NCBI GenBank assembly: GCA_903856725.1
Contig: CAIOCT010000090.1
Coordinates: 1 to 32,217, forward strand
Direction: 5' to 3'
From: an uncultured Verrucomicrobiota bacterium
GTDB lineage: Bacteria > Verrucomicrobiota > Verrucomicrobiia > Opitutales > Opitutaceae
DNA length: 32,217 nucleotides
Shown: positions 1 through 9,105 of the stretch, in pieces
How the letters are laid out: every line of letters begins with the position of its first letter
How positions within the stretch are numbered: the stretch's first letter is position 1
Notes under the pieces: model-generated
The model's database searches: none
The model's input: the letters and a program-made list of their open reading frames with translations, nothing else
Told to the model about the DNA's origin: nothing
Translations under genes and position numbers: made by a program

Positions 1-38
1 ACCAACGACCTGTTTTGCGCACGTTTAATTCTTTTGAT

Positions 39-77
39 GCTTTGTGATTTTTCACAAGCGAACCATTTTCTGGTTCG
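39..77. other. two adjacent small hairpins at left edge
   Basis: Two inverted repeats lie side by side. TTGTGA (42-47) pairs with TCACAA (52-57) across a T-rich loop, and CGAACCA (59-65) pairs with TGGTTCG (71-77) across five bases. They sit about 115 bases past the stop of the minus-strand gene ending at 192. They could be part of its 3' untranslated region, but no T-run follows in that direction, so a terminator role is only a guess. Confidence 0.25.
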
Positions 78-191
78 TCCCTGATGAACCAGCCCAAGAA
101 AAAGCAGATGCTATCTGCAGTGGTCCCCGCAGTCTTGATACAATACCTCAGAGGCCCTTCTCGTTCGATCCGGCTGCCGGCTTTATTGGAT

Positions 192-1679
192 TTAGGCCCA
201 GAGTTTGAGGCGGCGGCCTTCCCAATACGATGCGATCATATTCTCGGGCACCTCGCTGCTCAGGAAGCGGGTGAAATAGTTGACCGCGGGCGGAACCTGT
301 CGACCATCGGGATCGGAGATCCAGAGGAGGTGGCGCGGGCTGAGTTTTTTTAGCGTGGTGGCGGCGAAGGTCGCGGCCTCTTCGCGTTTTTCCGGACAGT
401 GCCGGGCCACCACCATCGCCGTCCACTGAAAGCGGGCCAGGCAGTCGCCGTAGACCCATTTCGAGGCGAACGACAACATGGGATGCCCGCCCATCCACTC
501 TTCCCGAAGCAGTCGCGGGGTCATTTCTACCGGCCGCCAGCTCCGGTCCTTCGTCGAGACGAGAAACCAGTAGAGGTAATTCCATCGCTGGGTGTCGAAG
601 CCCATCGAATGATCGGCCCACCACAGCGTGAGCACGCGCCGCAGATCGTTCTGCGTGAAAAGCTCGGGCACGCACTCATGGATGATGGCGGCAGAGATCG
701 CCGTAAATTGGCAGTGCTGGATCTGCTCCCAATGAGCAAATTCACCGTCTGCCACTCGGGCGCCCGCGATCTGGTCCCACTTCTTGGCCTTGTAGGTTCC
801 TTTTTGAAATTGCTCGACGATGTAATCGAGGCGCCGGTGGGTCTGCCAGTTACCCGAGCGCACCACGAATGCGTATGCGTCGCGGTATTTCGTGTCGCCA
901 GAAAATTTGTAGGCCACGGCGACGAGGGCCGCCATGATCGCGTTGTAATCAGAGCCGTCGAGCCGGTTGTTCCAACTACCCCCAGAGCGATTGAAAATCG
1001 TGTAGTCCACCCGGATCTGATAATCTGCCATGGTGATAAACATGGCGCGGATTTCCGCCTGCTCGTCCGCGGAGGCGATTGGGTAGAAAGTCCACAAACC
1101 CCACATCGTGTGGAGGTATTGGTCGCCGGTCGTGTGCACCGAATATTCAAAATGAAACGGCTTGCCCATGAACCCAGCATTGCCCGCCTCAACACCAAAG
1201 CCGTAGACGATCCGCAACGAGCGATAGGCGACTCGGGCTGCTGCGATTGCCGAGGGTTCTCCTGTGGTCTGATAACGAATGCTCTGGGCCGCGAGGTGAG
1301 AGCCCGACGTGGTGATGGAGTTCTCGTTGGTGAAAAAATCGGTGATAGCCTTGAACTTGTGACCGAAGTTGGAGCTGAACTGATCCATTCCCTCCAGGTC
1401 AGCCGAGCGCACGACCCGCAGGCCTTCGTCCGCCACATAGGGCATGCAAACCATAATGCCGCTGGGGTGTAGCCGCGCGGCATGCGTTACCCGTTCGATG
1501 TGGCGAATTTTTTCCTCGACCGTAAGCCGGTCAAAGTCCGGCAGCAAATGATCCAGCTCGTTCCTGCGCTTCTGATCCCATCGACCGATAACCGCAGCGC
1601 TGAAGCCGCCCAGTGGCAGAGCCAAGCCGCCGGCGATAATCGTTTTGAGGAAATCTCGACGTGGAGCGAGCGGCGGCAT
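192..1679 (-). CDS. Tat-exported protein of unknown function, probably alpha-helical
   Basis: I do not recognise the family. The N-terminus has a twin-arginine motif (PRRDFLK) followed by a small-residue hydrophobic stretch (IIAGGLALPLGGFSAAVIG), so export of a folded protein is likely. The roughly 455-residue mature part is rich in aromatic residues and regularly spaced helices (for example QIRVDYTIFNRSGG and GFGVEAGNAGFMGKPF), which suggests an (alpha/alpha) toroid like those of some glycoside hydrolases and polysaccharide lyases; that is inference. ATG at 1679 puts the Tat motif close to the N-terminus. A GTG two codons upstream (1685) is also possible. A purine-rich AGGAGA lies at 1701-1706, but it is 15 bases from the GTG and 21 from the ATG, too far to decide. 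The gene is divergent from the next one. Confidence 0.7.
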   Translation of the reverse strand: MPPLAPRRDFLKTIIAGGLALPLGGFSAAVIGRWDQKRRNELDHLLPDFDRLTVEEKIRHIERVTHAARLHPSGIMVCMPYVADEGLRVVRSADLEGMDQFSSNFGHKFKAITDFFTNENSITTSGSHLAAQSIRYQTTGEPSAIAAARVAYRSLRIVYGFGVEAGNAGFMGKPFHFEYSVHTTGDQYLHTMWGLWTFYPIASADEQAEIRAMFITMADYQIRVDYTIFNRSGGSWNNRLDGSDYNAIMAALVAVAYKFSGDTKYRDAYAFVVRSGNWQTHRRLDYIVEQFQKGTYKAKKWDQIAGARVADGEFAHWEQIQHCQFTAISAAIIHECVPELFTQNDLRRVLTLWWADHSMGFDTQRWNYLYWFLVSTKDRSWRPVEMTPRLLREEWMGGHPMLSFASKWVYGDCLARFQWTAMVVARHCPEKREEAATFAATTLKKLSPRHLLWISDPDGRQVPPAVNYFTRFLSSEVPENMIASYWEGRRLKLWA

Positions 1680-1864
1680 GTGCACGATCGTTAGATGATT
1701 TCTCCTCTCAGGCGATGCTTATCCGCTGACTCGGGTCATGAAGAATTCTTACAAATGATTCTCGAAAAACACCGCGGTTGCGGGGTGACTGATTAACTTT
1801 TAAGATGTTCAGCGTATTTCATAAAATACTTGCCGCTCTGTGGGAATGCGGTGATTAATCGGCA

Positions 1865-2341
1865 ATGAAATCAAGAATCCGCCCCGTCTTCTTTCTCATT
1901 ATCACGCTCCTCGCTGCCTTCTCTTCAGCCACGCTCTCGTTAGCGGTCGAATTCAAGGGACAGGCTAAGGTGCTCGCGCAGCTCGATGACGATTGGTCTG
2001 CATCTTCCGTCCAGCGTGATCTCGATCGCCTGATATCGTTCTACGCTACTGATGGGGTAGCCTTTCCTCCTGGTGACAGCGTTGCGCATGGCACGGCCGC
2101 GCTCCGCAAGGTATGGGAAGGAATTAAAGATCCGAACTACTCGATCTCTTGGCGCGCGACGAATGCTGAGATCGCCGCAGGCGGCGATATTGGATTTACC
2201 TCAGGCACTTTTGACGAATCCAACAAGGGCGCTGACGGTAAGGTAACTCATGCTGCGGGCAAATTTCTCTGTGTCTGGAAAAAGCAGAGCAATGGCGAGT
2301 GGAAGGCCATTCGCGACATGTGGAACTACGACGCGAAGTAA
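1865..2341 (+). CDS. exported SnoaL/DUF4440-like (NTF2-fold) protein
   Basis: A 158-residue protein with an N-terminal signal peptide (basic SRIRP, then a hydrophobic stretch ending near LSLAVEF). The rest matches the pattern of the DUF4440/SnoaL NTF2-fold group: a helix leading to DLDRLISFYATDGVAFPPG, a GTAALRKVWEGI helix, then beta strands ending in GKFLCVWKKQSNGEWKAIRDMWN. Members form small alpha+beta cone folds with a ligand pocket; some are ketosteroid-isomerase-like enzymes, but most DUF4440 proteins have no assigned substrate, so none is claimed here. The start lies in an AT-rich leader without a Shine-Dalgarno sequence. It appears to be a single gene, ending at a hairpin shared with the convergent transporter gene. 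Confidence 0.75.
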   Translation: MKSRIRPVFFLIITLLAAFSSATLSLAVEFKGQAKVLAQLDDDWSASSVQRDLDRLISFYATDGVAFPPGDSVAHGTAALRKVWEGIKDPNYSISWRATNAEIAAGGDIGFTSGTFDESNKGADGKVTHAAGKFLCVWKKQSNGEWKAIRDMWNYDAK

Positions 2342-2369
2342 CGCGCTCGGAGTTTCTGCCCATCGCAAT

Positions 2370-2395
2370 ACCTGAGCCGATTGTCCGGCTCAGGT
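2370..2395. terminator. bidirectional hairpin terminator between convergent genes
   Basis: ACCTGAGCCG (2370-2379) and CGGCTCAGGT (2386-2395) form a perfect 10-bp stem with a six-base loop. It lies between the stop of the SnoaL-like gene (2341) and the stop of the convergent permease gene (2410). The T-tract is poor on both sides, so efficiency is uncertain, but position and symmetry fit a shared terminator. Confidence 0.6.
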
Positions 2396-2409
2396 GTCCG
2401 TATAAAAGT

Positions 2410-3303
2410 TCACGGTAGCCAACGACCGATCGCTACGACGCTGAGGATTAAGAGCGAGAAGCCGATGGTGAGTGGATCCAAGCGTTCTCCGAGAACGGGA
2501 GCTGCGAGGAGTAAGGATAAAAACGGCTGTAGTAATTGGACTTGGCTGACGCGCACGACCCCGCCCAAGACGAGGCCGCGGTACCACGCAAAAAATCCGA
2601 TCCACATTGAAAATAATGATACATAACCAAAGCCAAGCCAAGCGGTGGTATGAATTGATGCGCTGGGCCACCAATAGAACATCAGTGGCATAGTCAGGGG
2701 GAGCGATCCGACCAGCACCCAGCTAATGACTTGAGGAGCGGAAATCTGGGTCGTGGCTTGGGCCCCCGCGATGTAGCCGATAGCTGCAGATAAGATTGAA
2801 AATAAAAGCCAACCATCAGCGCCCGTTAAGCGTCCACCGCCCTGATGATACGCAAAAGCGATCACCAAGCCGCAGCCCACGATCGCGCAAAGCCAAAAGC
2901 CAAATGAATGATAATTTTTGGTGGTGAGGGCTCCGCCGACCGCTGTGGCCAAAGGCAAAAGTCCCGTGATAACTGCGGCGTGCATGGAGGGAACTTCGCG
3001 CAGCGCCATGGCGAGGCCCAACGGAAAACCTACCACGGTGCCTGCAGCACTCAGCGCGAGCACTCGCCATAAGGCACGGGCGGGGACTGGCGCTCGTATA
3101 ATAAAAAGATAGCCCGCGCTTAAAATCCCAGCCACCGCCGCTCTGCCAGTCGTGACAAAAAACGGACTCAGTTGCGGGTCAGTGACATTCCCGACGGCTA
3201 GTCGCGTCATGGGTAGTGTCATCGCAAAAATCAACACACCTAAGCCGCCCAATAGGTAGCCGAGCGTTACATTTTGGTGAGGGGCGCTTGAATTTGCAGA
3301 CAT
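2410..3303 (-). CDS. EamA/DMT-superfamily permease
   Basis: An inner-membrane protein of about 297 residues with some ten hydrophobic segments in two halves, the usual size and layout of drug/metabolite transporters with two EamA domains. The second half ends with the typical VSQVQLLQPFLSLLLAAPVLGERL stretch, where a polar and proline-containing segment precedes a conserved acidic residue. The substrate cannot be read from sequence; members export amino acids, metabolites or drugs. The reading frame stays open upstream to 3375, but the ATG at 3303 (MSANSSAPHQ) is preferred. It gives a short cytoplasmic N-terminus before the first membrane helix and is preceded by CTCC, a pattern shared with other starts in this window. 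No regulator gene is adjacent. Confidence 0.85.
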   Translation of the reverse strand: MSANSSAPHQNVTLGYLLGGLGVLIFAMTLPMTRLAVGNVTDPQLSPFFVTTGRAAVAGILSAGYLFIIRAPVPARALWRVLALSAAGTVVGFPLGLAMALREVPSMHAAVITGLLPLATAVGGALTTKNYHSFGFWLCAIVGCGLVIAFAYHQGGGRLTGADGWLLFSILSAAIGYIAGAQATTQISAPQVISWVLVGSLPLTMPLMFYWWPSASIHTTAWLGFGYVSLFSMWIGFFAWYRGLVLGGVVRVSQVQLLQPFLSLLLAAPVLGERLDPLTIGFSLLILSVVAIGRWLP

Positions 3304-3460
3304 GGAGCGGATGCTTAATAATTTATAGGTTACGTCAACTTTGCTCAAAGAGCAGATTACGGTTTGCTGGATCACCTGATGTTAGGATGACAGCATAGAT
3401 CGTTTAGGCGTCAGGGAATTTTCTGTTGCTACCGCGCTGAGTGGTGAGCTTCGTCGGCTT

Positions 3461-4966
3461 ATGCATTTGCGGAAAATTCTGATGGCTTGGTCGTTATTCG
3501 CGGTGGTTAAGATTATCAGCGGTGCGGAAGTTGTGCGCCCGTTATTAGTGGAGATTCGGCATGCGCCCGAGGCACTGATTGCGGCCGATGGCGTGAAGGC
3601 GGGTTCGGGGCGTTTTTCTTTTGATTCTTATGATCGCGAACGTGTGCTCAGCGTCGTGGCCGGCAATGTGTTGACCCTCGCTTCGCGCGAGGAGTTGGCG
3701 CTGATGAAGCAGGATGGACTAGAGGTGGTCGTCGTGATGGAGAGCGAAGACAAACTGACTTTAATTAAACGCGCTCTTTATGGAGAGAAACTTCAGCTGG
3801 ATCCTATTTATCATCGTTATGATCAAATTGTGCGGCGGGCGGATGAGCTAGCGAAAGCGTATCCGGAGTTAATCACCCGCCTGCAGATCGGTGAGACGAC
3901 GCAATTTCACCAACCAATTTATGCGTTCCGTCTTTCCAATAATGTCACGCGTCTGCAAGAACGCCCCGCGGTACTCTTTGATGGCTGTCATCACTCCGAT
4001 GAAGTGATGGGGGCCGAGATTGTGGTCGCGCTCATGGAAAAATTAGTGGCCGGTTATGGGCATGATCACGAAGTCACGGGGTGGATGAACTCATTGGAAA
4101 TTTATCTCGTGCCCGTCGTTAATGTGGATGGGCACAATGTAGTGACCTCCGGACATGATCCCCGCTGGCGAAAGAATTTGCGGGATGTGAACAGCGATGG
4201 CGTGACGGGGATTTACCCAGAGGGGGTGGATGTGAATCGTGGCTATGATTTTAATTGGGCCATGGGCGGAACCGATGATCCGCTGAAGGCTAATTATCGC
4301 GGCGCACATCCCTTTTCCGAGAGCGAGAATTGCGCGATGCGTCATTTGGCGGATGCGCGGCAGTTTCTCCTTTCTGTTTCTTATCACAGTCAGGGTGAGG
4401 TAATCTATTATCCGTGGAGCTGGAATGGGCTCCCTGCTCCGGATGATGCGGTGATCAAGTCGATCGCCACCGATGTGGCTGCCCGCATTCGCACCATGAG
4501 CGGGTCGGGCACTTACGCCATCGCGCCGGGTGGTCCCTCGAGCCAAAGCTATCCATGGTTTTATGGTCGACGTGGGGATTTCGATTTTATCATCGAGACC
4601 GGCAAGGGCTCGCACCTATTTCCGCCGGCTGAGGTACCCGGGATCATTGCGGCTAATCTCGAAGGAGTTCGGGCCCTGCTCGCGCACGCCGCTGGCCCTG
4701 GGCTCGCGGTGCAGGTAACGGATGCGAACAGTGGCCAGCCCTTGGTCGCCGAAGTGTGGTTGCCGGCGATTGAAAATGAAATGGTGGACCGCCGGCACAG
4801 CGATGCGCGATTTGGTCGGCTCTGGCGGCTGCTCAAGCCGGGGAAGCATCAGGTGATCGTGTCGTGTCCCGGTTATCGCACTGTCGTCGTACGCGATTGC
4901 TTAGTCGGAGGAAATTCTTGGACGCCATTGAAGGTCGAACTGATCCGCGCCGCCACTACGCCGTAA
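3461..4966 (+). CDS. secreted M14-family zinc carboxypeptidase
   Basis: A 501-residue exported protein. After a signal peptide ending near residue 22 (IISGAEV) and a prodomain-like stretch of about 85 residues comes an M14 peptidase domain (about 110-395). The zinc motif HxxE is at H178-E181 (HHSDE). Also visible are the NVDGHN and VDVNRGYDFNW segments around the substrate-binding Arg/Asn region, a third candidate zinc histidine at H309 (SYHSQGE), and the catalytic Glu at E379 in IIETGKG. Residues from about 400 form a small beta-rich carboxypeptidase regulatory-like domain (PGKHQVIVSCPGYR). Family members remove C-terminal residues from peptides; a periplasmic or extracellular site is inferred. 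The ATG has no Shine-Dalgarno sequence. Confidence 0.88.
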   Translation: MHLRKILMAWSLFAVVKIISGAEVVRPLLVEIRHAPEALIAADGVKAGSGRFSFDSYDRERVLSVVAGNVLTLASREELALMKQDGLEVVVVMESEDKLTLIKRALYGEKLQLDPIYHRYDQIVRRADELAKAYPELITRLQIGETTQFHQPIYAFRLSNNVTRLQERPAVLFDGCHHSDEVMGAEIVVALMEKLVAGYGHDHEVTGWMNSLEIYLVPVVNVDGHNVVTSGHDPRWRKNLRDVNSDGVTGIYPEGVDVNRGYDFNWAMGGTDDPLKANYRGAHPFSESENCAMRHLADARQFLLSVSYHSQGEVIYYPWSWNGLPAPDDAVIKSIATDVAARIRTMSGSGTYAIAPGGPSSQSYPWFYGRRGDFDFIIETGKGSHLFPPAEVPGIIAANLEGVRALLAHAAGPGLAVQVTDANSGQPLVAEVWLPAIENEMVDRRHSDARFGRLWRLLKPGKHQVIVSCPGYRTVVVRDCLVGGNSWTPLKVELIRAATTP

Positions 4967-5034
4967 GCGAGCAAACGAATCGCGTGCGTCGAGGCTAGTT
5001 AACGAGCTGCTGAGCGCGCGGTGCGGCTCATTGC

Positions 5035-5417
5035 TCACAATTCGGCGAGGCGGATGTTGCGGTATTCATCTTTCATCACGAAACCGGGATGAATTTGGAA
5101 ACCGAGGGGCGCGGGCCCAGAAAATTTGGCGTCAGTGTATTCTGAGGCTTTCACGCCGTTGATCCAGCGCACCGCAAATTCGATCACACAATCACCGTGA
5201 AATTTTTCCGTCTAAAGATACTTGCCCGTCAGGGCCGCATTGTTCTCGCCGATCAGCACGCCATTTTCGGCGCGCCAGAATGCGGTGGAGTTCGCCGCCT
5301 TTAATTGAGTGAGCTCTCGTCCATTGAAGAGTGCGAAAGCTGAATATCAGCCGCGAAACTGCTCAGAGCCGTGGCAAGCGGGAGGCAGGCAATCAGCACG
5401 CGGGTTAGATAATTCAT
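5035..5417 (-). pseudogene. decayed DUF1080 (3-keto-disaccharide hydrolase-like) gene
   Basis: Translating the minus strand piece by piece recovers a broken DUF1080 protein. An ATG at 5417 gives a clean signal peptide (MNYLTRVLIACLPLATALSS), but this frame stops soon after. In another frame the typical start of the domain follows (LFNGRELTQLK, then FWRAENGVLIGEN). That frame meets an in-frame TAG at 5212-5214 just before TEKFHGD. The C-terminal part (VRWINGVKASEYTD, then GFQIHPGFVMKDEYRNIRL) is intact up to TGA at 5035-5037. The central beta-sandwich is largely missing: about 120 codons remain against roughly 200 or more in the family. One frameshift, one nonsense codon and an internal deletion make it non-functional. 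It lies downstream of the glycosidase-like gene on the same strand. About 100 bases upstream of the remnant hold nothing recognisable. Confidence 0.8.
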
Positions 5418-5521
5418 GGTGACGATCAGTGAGCGTTTATAAAGCAGCTGAAAATGACGAACGGGTAGGGGCGCAGCGTGAGCGAGGGTCTTAGGGAACT
5501 AATAAGTCTATCGATTTAAGC

Positions 5522-7675
5522 TTACGGCGCACTCCGGCTGACGGCGAAGGAGCTTTTAGCGTCAGCAGTCAGGGCGATGTCTAAAATAATAAATCCGCCT
5601 GCAAGCTTCGGTGATACGGGATGGCCATTGCTTTGGACGGCGATGGGTTGGCCAATTAAGCTCGGGGGTAATTTGAGTCGCAGTTGCTGCGCGCCAGCGG
5701 TGCCGCTCAGCCAACCTTCGATCCGGTCGGCGTGATAGGTAAAGCCGAAGTTGCGGTCATGCCGCACGCCACAGCCGTCTTGTCCGAAACCGACCTCATA
5801 CCAAGCCCGCGGCACACAGGGGGCGACGATGATGGCTCCGGTAATATCTGCATCAATTCCCAGCAGCGCTTGCTGGACGACGGTTGAGTTAAACACGGCG
5901 GGATACTCAGAGTATTTGGGGATGCTTCCTTGGGCGAGATCGCCGGGTTGGAAGCGGCCGAGGCCATAGCGTTCGCCAAAATATCCAGTCCCACCACCGG
6001 AGGGGCGGTCGTAAAGAGCGCAGGCATATTGGAGCGTTTGATAAATTCCATCCCCGTCGTGCATGCGTTGACGCATGAGGACATCGTAGCGCCAGGTGCG
6101 CCCCATCGCTACGCAGTCCTTGCGTGGCGCACGACGATTCAGCTCGGCGTTACTGTAGGTGGCGGGTTTTTCCGCGATCCAAGTCGGAGCATGCAGCTCA
6201 TCGACCGCATAGAATGCCGCTTCATGCGCTTTGAAATAATTCCACACCTTCGTCGCTCGCGTATCATCCGCGACCTGAAAGGCCACCATTGCGAAGCTAC
6301 TGTCCGTCATGCCGTGACTCACCTTGCGATAGGGTTCTTCACTCGGCAGCACGATAAATTCAGCCAGACCGGCGCTGGTGCCGCCGGTACCCTGCATTTG
6401 GGTGCCGGTGAATTTTACCCAACTCACTTCCCGCGGTGAGAATGCGATCACGGCGCGCGAGGTATCTATAGAATTAAAAGTAACCGCCACTCGTGGCGAA
6501 CCGTCGCTGAACTCCAGGTAACCAGCCGCGAAACGCTCGCCGGGTTGCGTTTGGGGATCCGTGCGATTGTAGAGGATGACTCTGCTGATGCGCGTCGGTT
6601 GCTGGAGTTTAATCTGAATCCAAGCTCCAACCGACTCGTGCTGCGTAATCCATTCATGTTTTCCGGCGCTGCCTGTGTGGACGCCGAAAGCCTCCACGCC
6701 CATTCCCATCACTCCATCAATGGCGTGTACTGCGACTCCAGTGGGGGCGAGTTCAGAGCTGACTGCCGCCACCGCACCGAGGCGCTGAGCGCGAGCTACA
6801 TTGTTATAGATCAGGTGCTCCACGTAATAGCCGAGCGTAGCGTCCCAAAAATATTTGTTGGCGGCCGCGGCTAAGCGAGCGGCCACAGCGGTAGCGTGAG
6901 CTGATTTCGCGGTTTCACCCAGCGCCACTTCAAGGCCCGCTAATTTTTGGAAAGCGAGGAAAGTTGACGCCTGCGCGACCCCATCAATCTCCCGATAGAC
7001 CTGATCAAGATCGTAGGAATCGCTGAACAATAATCCTTCATCATCCATCCAAGCTTCAAGAAATGCCGCCGTGCGCCGCAGCAGTGGAATGTTTTCTGCC
7101 AACCAAATCTTATCTTGAGAATATCGAAAAATCAGGTCGCCCAGGAGCAGGTAATCAATGGCGGCAGTCGTTCGCAGTGGATAGTACACCACGCTGCCAT
7201 CCGCCGTTGTCTCCGGCCAAGCATTTTGCGGATTATCATGCATGGTCGACGGCTGCACGCCGCCGTCTTTCATTAGGTAATGGCTTGAGGTCAGCTCCCA
7301 CGCCTTGAGCACGAGGGGCAGGTTTTTTTCACAAGCCAGATAGGCCGCGGCCATGTGTTTCACATCTACGCCCGGATACCAGCCGGCATAATGTCCTGAT
7401 ACATCAACGCGCCAAGGCCGGCGCGGTTCAGCATGGGGACTTCCCGCGGGGGCCCGGACGGGAGCGGCGCCTTCGCAAGGTCCCAACGTGTTCACCCAAT
7501 TCCCCCGATAAACCTCAGCGATACGATTATCCGGTAGGTGAATGGCCGGTAGCTGAGCGGTAGAAATAGCGGTCACGGTTGGAACTACCGCTGGGCTGTT
7601 TGCGGCCGGACTTTGCGCAAACGCAACGACAGGCAGTAGGTACGCGGCAAGTGATGGGAGGCCTCGGTAATTCAT
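5522..7675 (-). CDS. secreted (alpha/alpha)-barrel glycoside hydrolase-like protein with inserted discoidin-like domain
   Basis: A 717-residue protein with a signal peptide (LAAYLLPVVAFAQS). Residues about 55-300 and 450-620 together resemble the (alpha/alpha)6 catalytic fold of MGH1/GH63/GH78-like glycosidases: GWYPGVDVKHMAA, SDSYDLDQVYREIDG, then KYSEYPAVFNSTVVQQALLG. Residues about 305-445 interrupt the barrel with a beta-sandwich that reads like an F5/8-type C (discoidin/CBM32) domain: GAWIQIKLQQPTRISRVILY and VSWVKFTGTQMQG. The C-terminal 100 residues form a beta domain typical of these enzymes. The acidic residues in DSYDLDQVYREIDG are plausible catalytic candidates, unproven. It lies downstream of two related secreted proteins on the same strand. 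The start is preceded by ATCTCTCC with no Shine-Dalgarno. Confidence 0.75.
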   Translation of the reverse strand: MNYRGLPSLAAYLLPVVAFAQSPAANSPAVVPTVTAISTAQLPAIHLPDNRIAEVYRGNWVNTLGPCEGAAPVRAPAGSPHAEPRRPWRVDVSGHYAGWYPGVDVKHMAAAYLACEKNLPLVLKAWELTSSHYLMKDGGVQPSTMHDNPQNAWPETTADGSVVYYPLRTTAAIDYLLLGDLIFRYSQDKIWLAENIPLLRRTAAFLEAWMDDEGLLFSDSYDLDQVYREIDGVAQASTFLAFQKLAGLEVALGETAKSAHATAVAARLAAAANKYFWDATLGYYVEHLIYNNVARAQRLGAVAAVSSELAPTGVAVHAIDGVMGMGVEAFGVHTGSAGKHEWITQHESVGAWIQIKLQQPTRISRVILYNRTDPQTQPGERFAAGYLEFSDGSPRVAVTFNSIDTSRAVIAFSPREVSWVKFTGTQMQGTGGTSAGLAEFIVLPSEEPYRKVSHGMTDSSFAMVAFQVADDTRATKVWNYFKAHEAAFYAVDELHAPTWIAEKPATYSNAELNRRAPRKDCVAMGRTWRYDVLMRQRMHDGDGIYQTLQYACALYDRPSGGGTGYFGERYGLGRFQPGDLAQGSIPKYSEYPAVFNSTVVQQALLGIDADITGAIIVAPCVPRAWYEVGFGQDGCGVRHDRNFGFTYHADRIEGWLSGTAGAQQLRLKLPPSLIGQPIAVQSNGHPVSPKLAGGFIILDIALTADAKSSFAVSRSAP

Positions 7676-7728
7676 GGAGAGATCGGGGCTGATCTTAGTG
7701 TCGGGCGGACGATTACGACAAGTGAGCG

Positions 7729-8973
7729 CTAGCGCAATTTTGCAATGCTCTCAGGTCGCGCGCAATCGGGTCCTTGATTCAGCCATTGGCGGCCGAGTTG
7801 GCGAACTTCATTCAGATCCCGAGCGGTGCCCAGTAGCACGTAATAATTGCGCCGTTCCGTCCAGCGATTGAAATTCATATCGGCGCAGTAGGCGGAATAG
7901 TCCTGCCAGAATTTACGGATTCGTTTACCCGGTGGGACCAGAAAATGACCGATAGATCCGAAGCTAAATGGATAGGGCGAGCCGGGTTTCCAGTAGGAGG
8001 TTTGTGAATTAAGCCAGCCAATCGGCCAGTGGTCCCACAGGCCAGTGCCCCAGCCTGAACCACCCTCAGCGCCGGGGGTACAGTGGTCGATGAGTTGGCT
8101 GTTCTCGGCCGGAAAGCCGCTCGCCACGCCCATGATCGCAAACATCAGGCCTTCTCGAAAGGGCTGCACGAGAGCGAAGCCTTGCGAGCGTGAAATCGCC
8201 TGCAGCGTGGCATCATCTCCTTGGCGTCGCACTTTTCCTTTTTCGTCCCAGTATATATTATAGCACTTATCACTATAGAGATCCAAGGCCGTGTGGACGA
8301 GGAAGTCGCCGTGGGCGGCGTCGCGCTCAAAAAGTTGGGTGAAGGTCGCGCCCACGGGAGCCACGCCGAAAAGTTCAACCGGCTGAGTGCTATAGCCAAT
8401 CGGCTGGTCGGGCATGAGGCTGATGTAACTGGCCTTTCGCAAAACTAAGCCATTGGGGTAGGCAAAATAATCTTCCGTGCCCCGTAAGCGCGGTTGCGAA
8501 TCATCCCGCATATTAACGGCGAGGTAAGTCCAGCGTACCCAGGCTCGCGCGGGACCGGCTTCCATGATCTCAACGGAACTATTTTTTTCTTTGCGCCCGA
8601 GATTGTTCATCAACTCCGCCTCACCGAGATTACCTTCGAAAAACTGATTGCACATCGCCGCCCCACTGGGGAATTCGAATATGGGGCAATAGCTCGCCTC
8701 ATGGCTAAAAATAAATCGAGCGGGTAGGCCGGGCCACGCAATGATCACGGCTTGGCGCGGATTGCGATCAGCGTGGGGCGGACTCGGTGTGAGTGGGCCC
8801 GTATAATGGCCAGGCGCATAATCAACTACCGCGGATGCTGAAACAGTACTGTTCTGCGGAGCCTGCGCACCGTGAGCTAAACCAGCGACGGTCGATAGCG
8901 GGGTCAGCTGATCAGCGGCTTGTATCGAAATGCGGACCAGCAGAAGGATGACAATATAAACACCGCGGTGCAT
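7729..8973 (-). CDS. secreted protein of unknown family, paralog of the core of the upstream gene product
   Basis: About 414 residues with a signal peptide (VYIVILLLVRISIQAADQ) when started at ATG 8973. A GTG at 9015 would add 14 residues before the signal and is less likely. I do not recognise the family. The region from residue about 80 to 190 matches residues about 300-410 of the larger protein encoded just upstream: RFIFSHEASYCPIF against RFVFWRGSSYIPFW, VRWTY at 146-150 against 371-375, and EDYFAYPNG at 167-175 against EDYYFYPDG at 391-399. The aromatic-rich beta character suggests carbohydrate or polymer contact at the cell surface, which is inference. It is probably co-transcribed with the genes on either side: the gap is 53 bases to the glycosidase-like gene and 132 bases from the upstream gene to this start. 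Confidence 0.75.
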   Translation of the reverse strand: MHRGVYIVILLLVRISIQAADQLTPLSTVAGLAHGAQAPQNSTVSASAVVDYAPGHYTGPLTPSPPHADRNPRQAVIIAWPGLPARFIFSHEASYCPIFEFPSGAAMCNQFFEGNLGEAELMNNLGRKEKNSSVEIMEAGPARAWVRWTYLAVNMRDDSQPRLRGTEDYFAYPNGLVLRKASYISLMPDQPIGYSTQPVELFGVAPVGATFTQLFERDAAHGDFLVHTALDLYSDKCYNIYWDEKGKVRRQGDDATLQAISRSQGFALVQPFREGLMFAIMGVASGFPAENSQLIDHCTPGAEGGSGWGTGLWDHWPIGWLNSQTSYWKPGSPYPFSFGSIGHFLVPPGKRIRKFWQDYSAYCADMNFNRWTERRNYYVLLGTARDLNEVRQLGRQWLNQGPDCARPESIAKLR

Positions 8974-9105
8974 CTGCTTAGAAATTAGTACGACGATCGA
9001 AGTGCAAGCCAACACGCCAAAGGGGGGTGGGGCAGTGCCAACGCCCGCGCCTTTGCACTGATGGCAGATCGATTGTGGGCGGGGAGCGAATAAATCGCGC
9101 CGGAC

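Noticed and set aside
399-1472. 357-codon open frame on the plus strand
   Set aside because: It is antisense to the Tat-exported protein gene, has an odd His/Arg-rich composition and no domain; it is a shadow of the codon pattern on the other strand.
1814-1829. Inverted repeat GTATTT-CATA-AAATAC before the SnoaL-like gene
   Set aside because: Six-base AT-rich arms are expected by chance in an AT-rich intergenic stretch.
9016-9105. Possible terminator between the two secreted paralog genes (G-rich AAAGGGGGGTGGGG)
   Set aside because: No complementary arm with a T-run on the minus strand; the genes are more likely co-transcribed.
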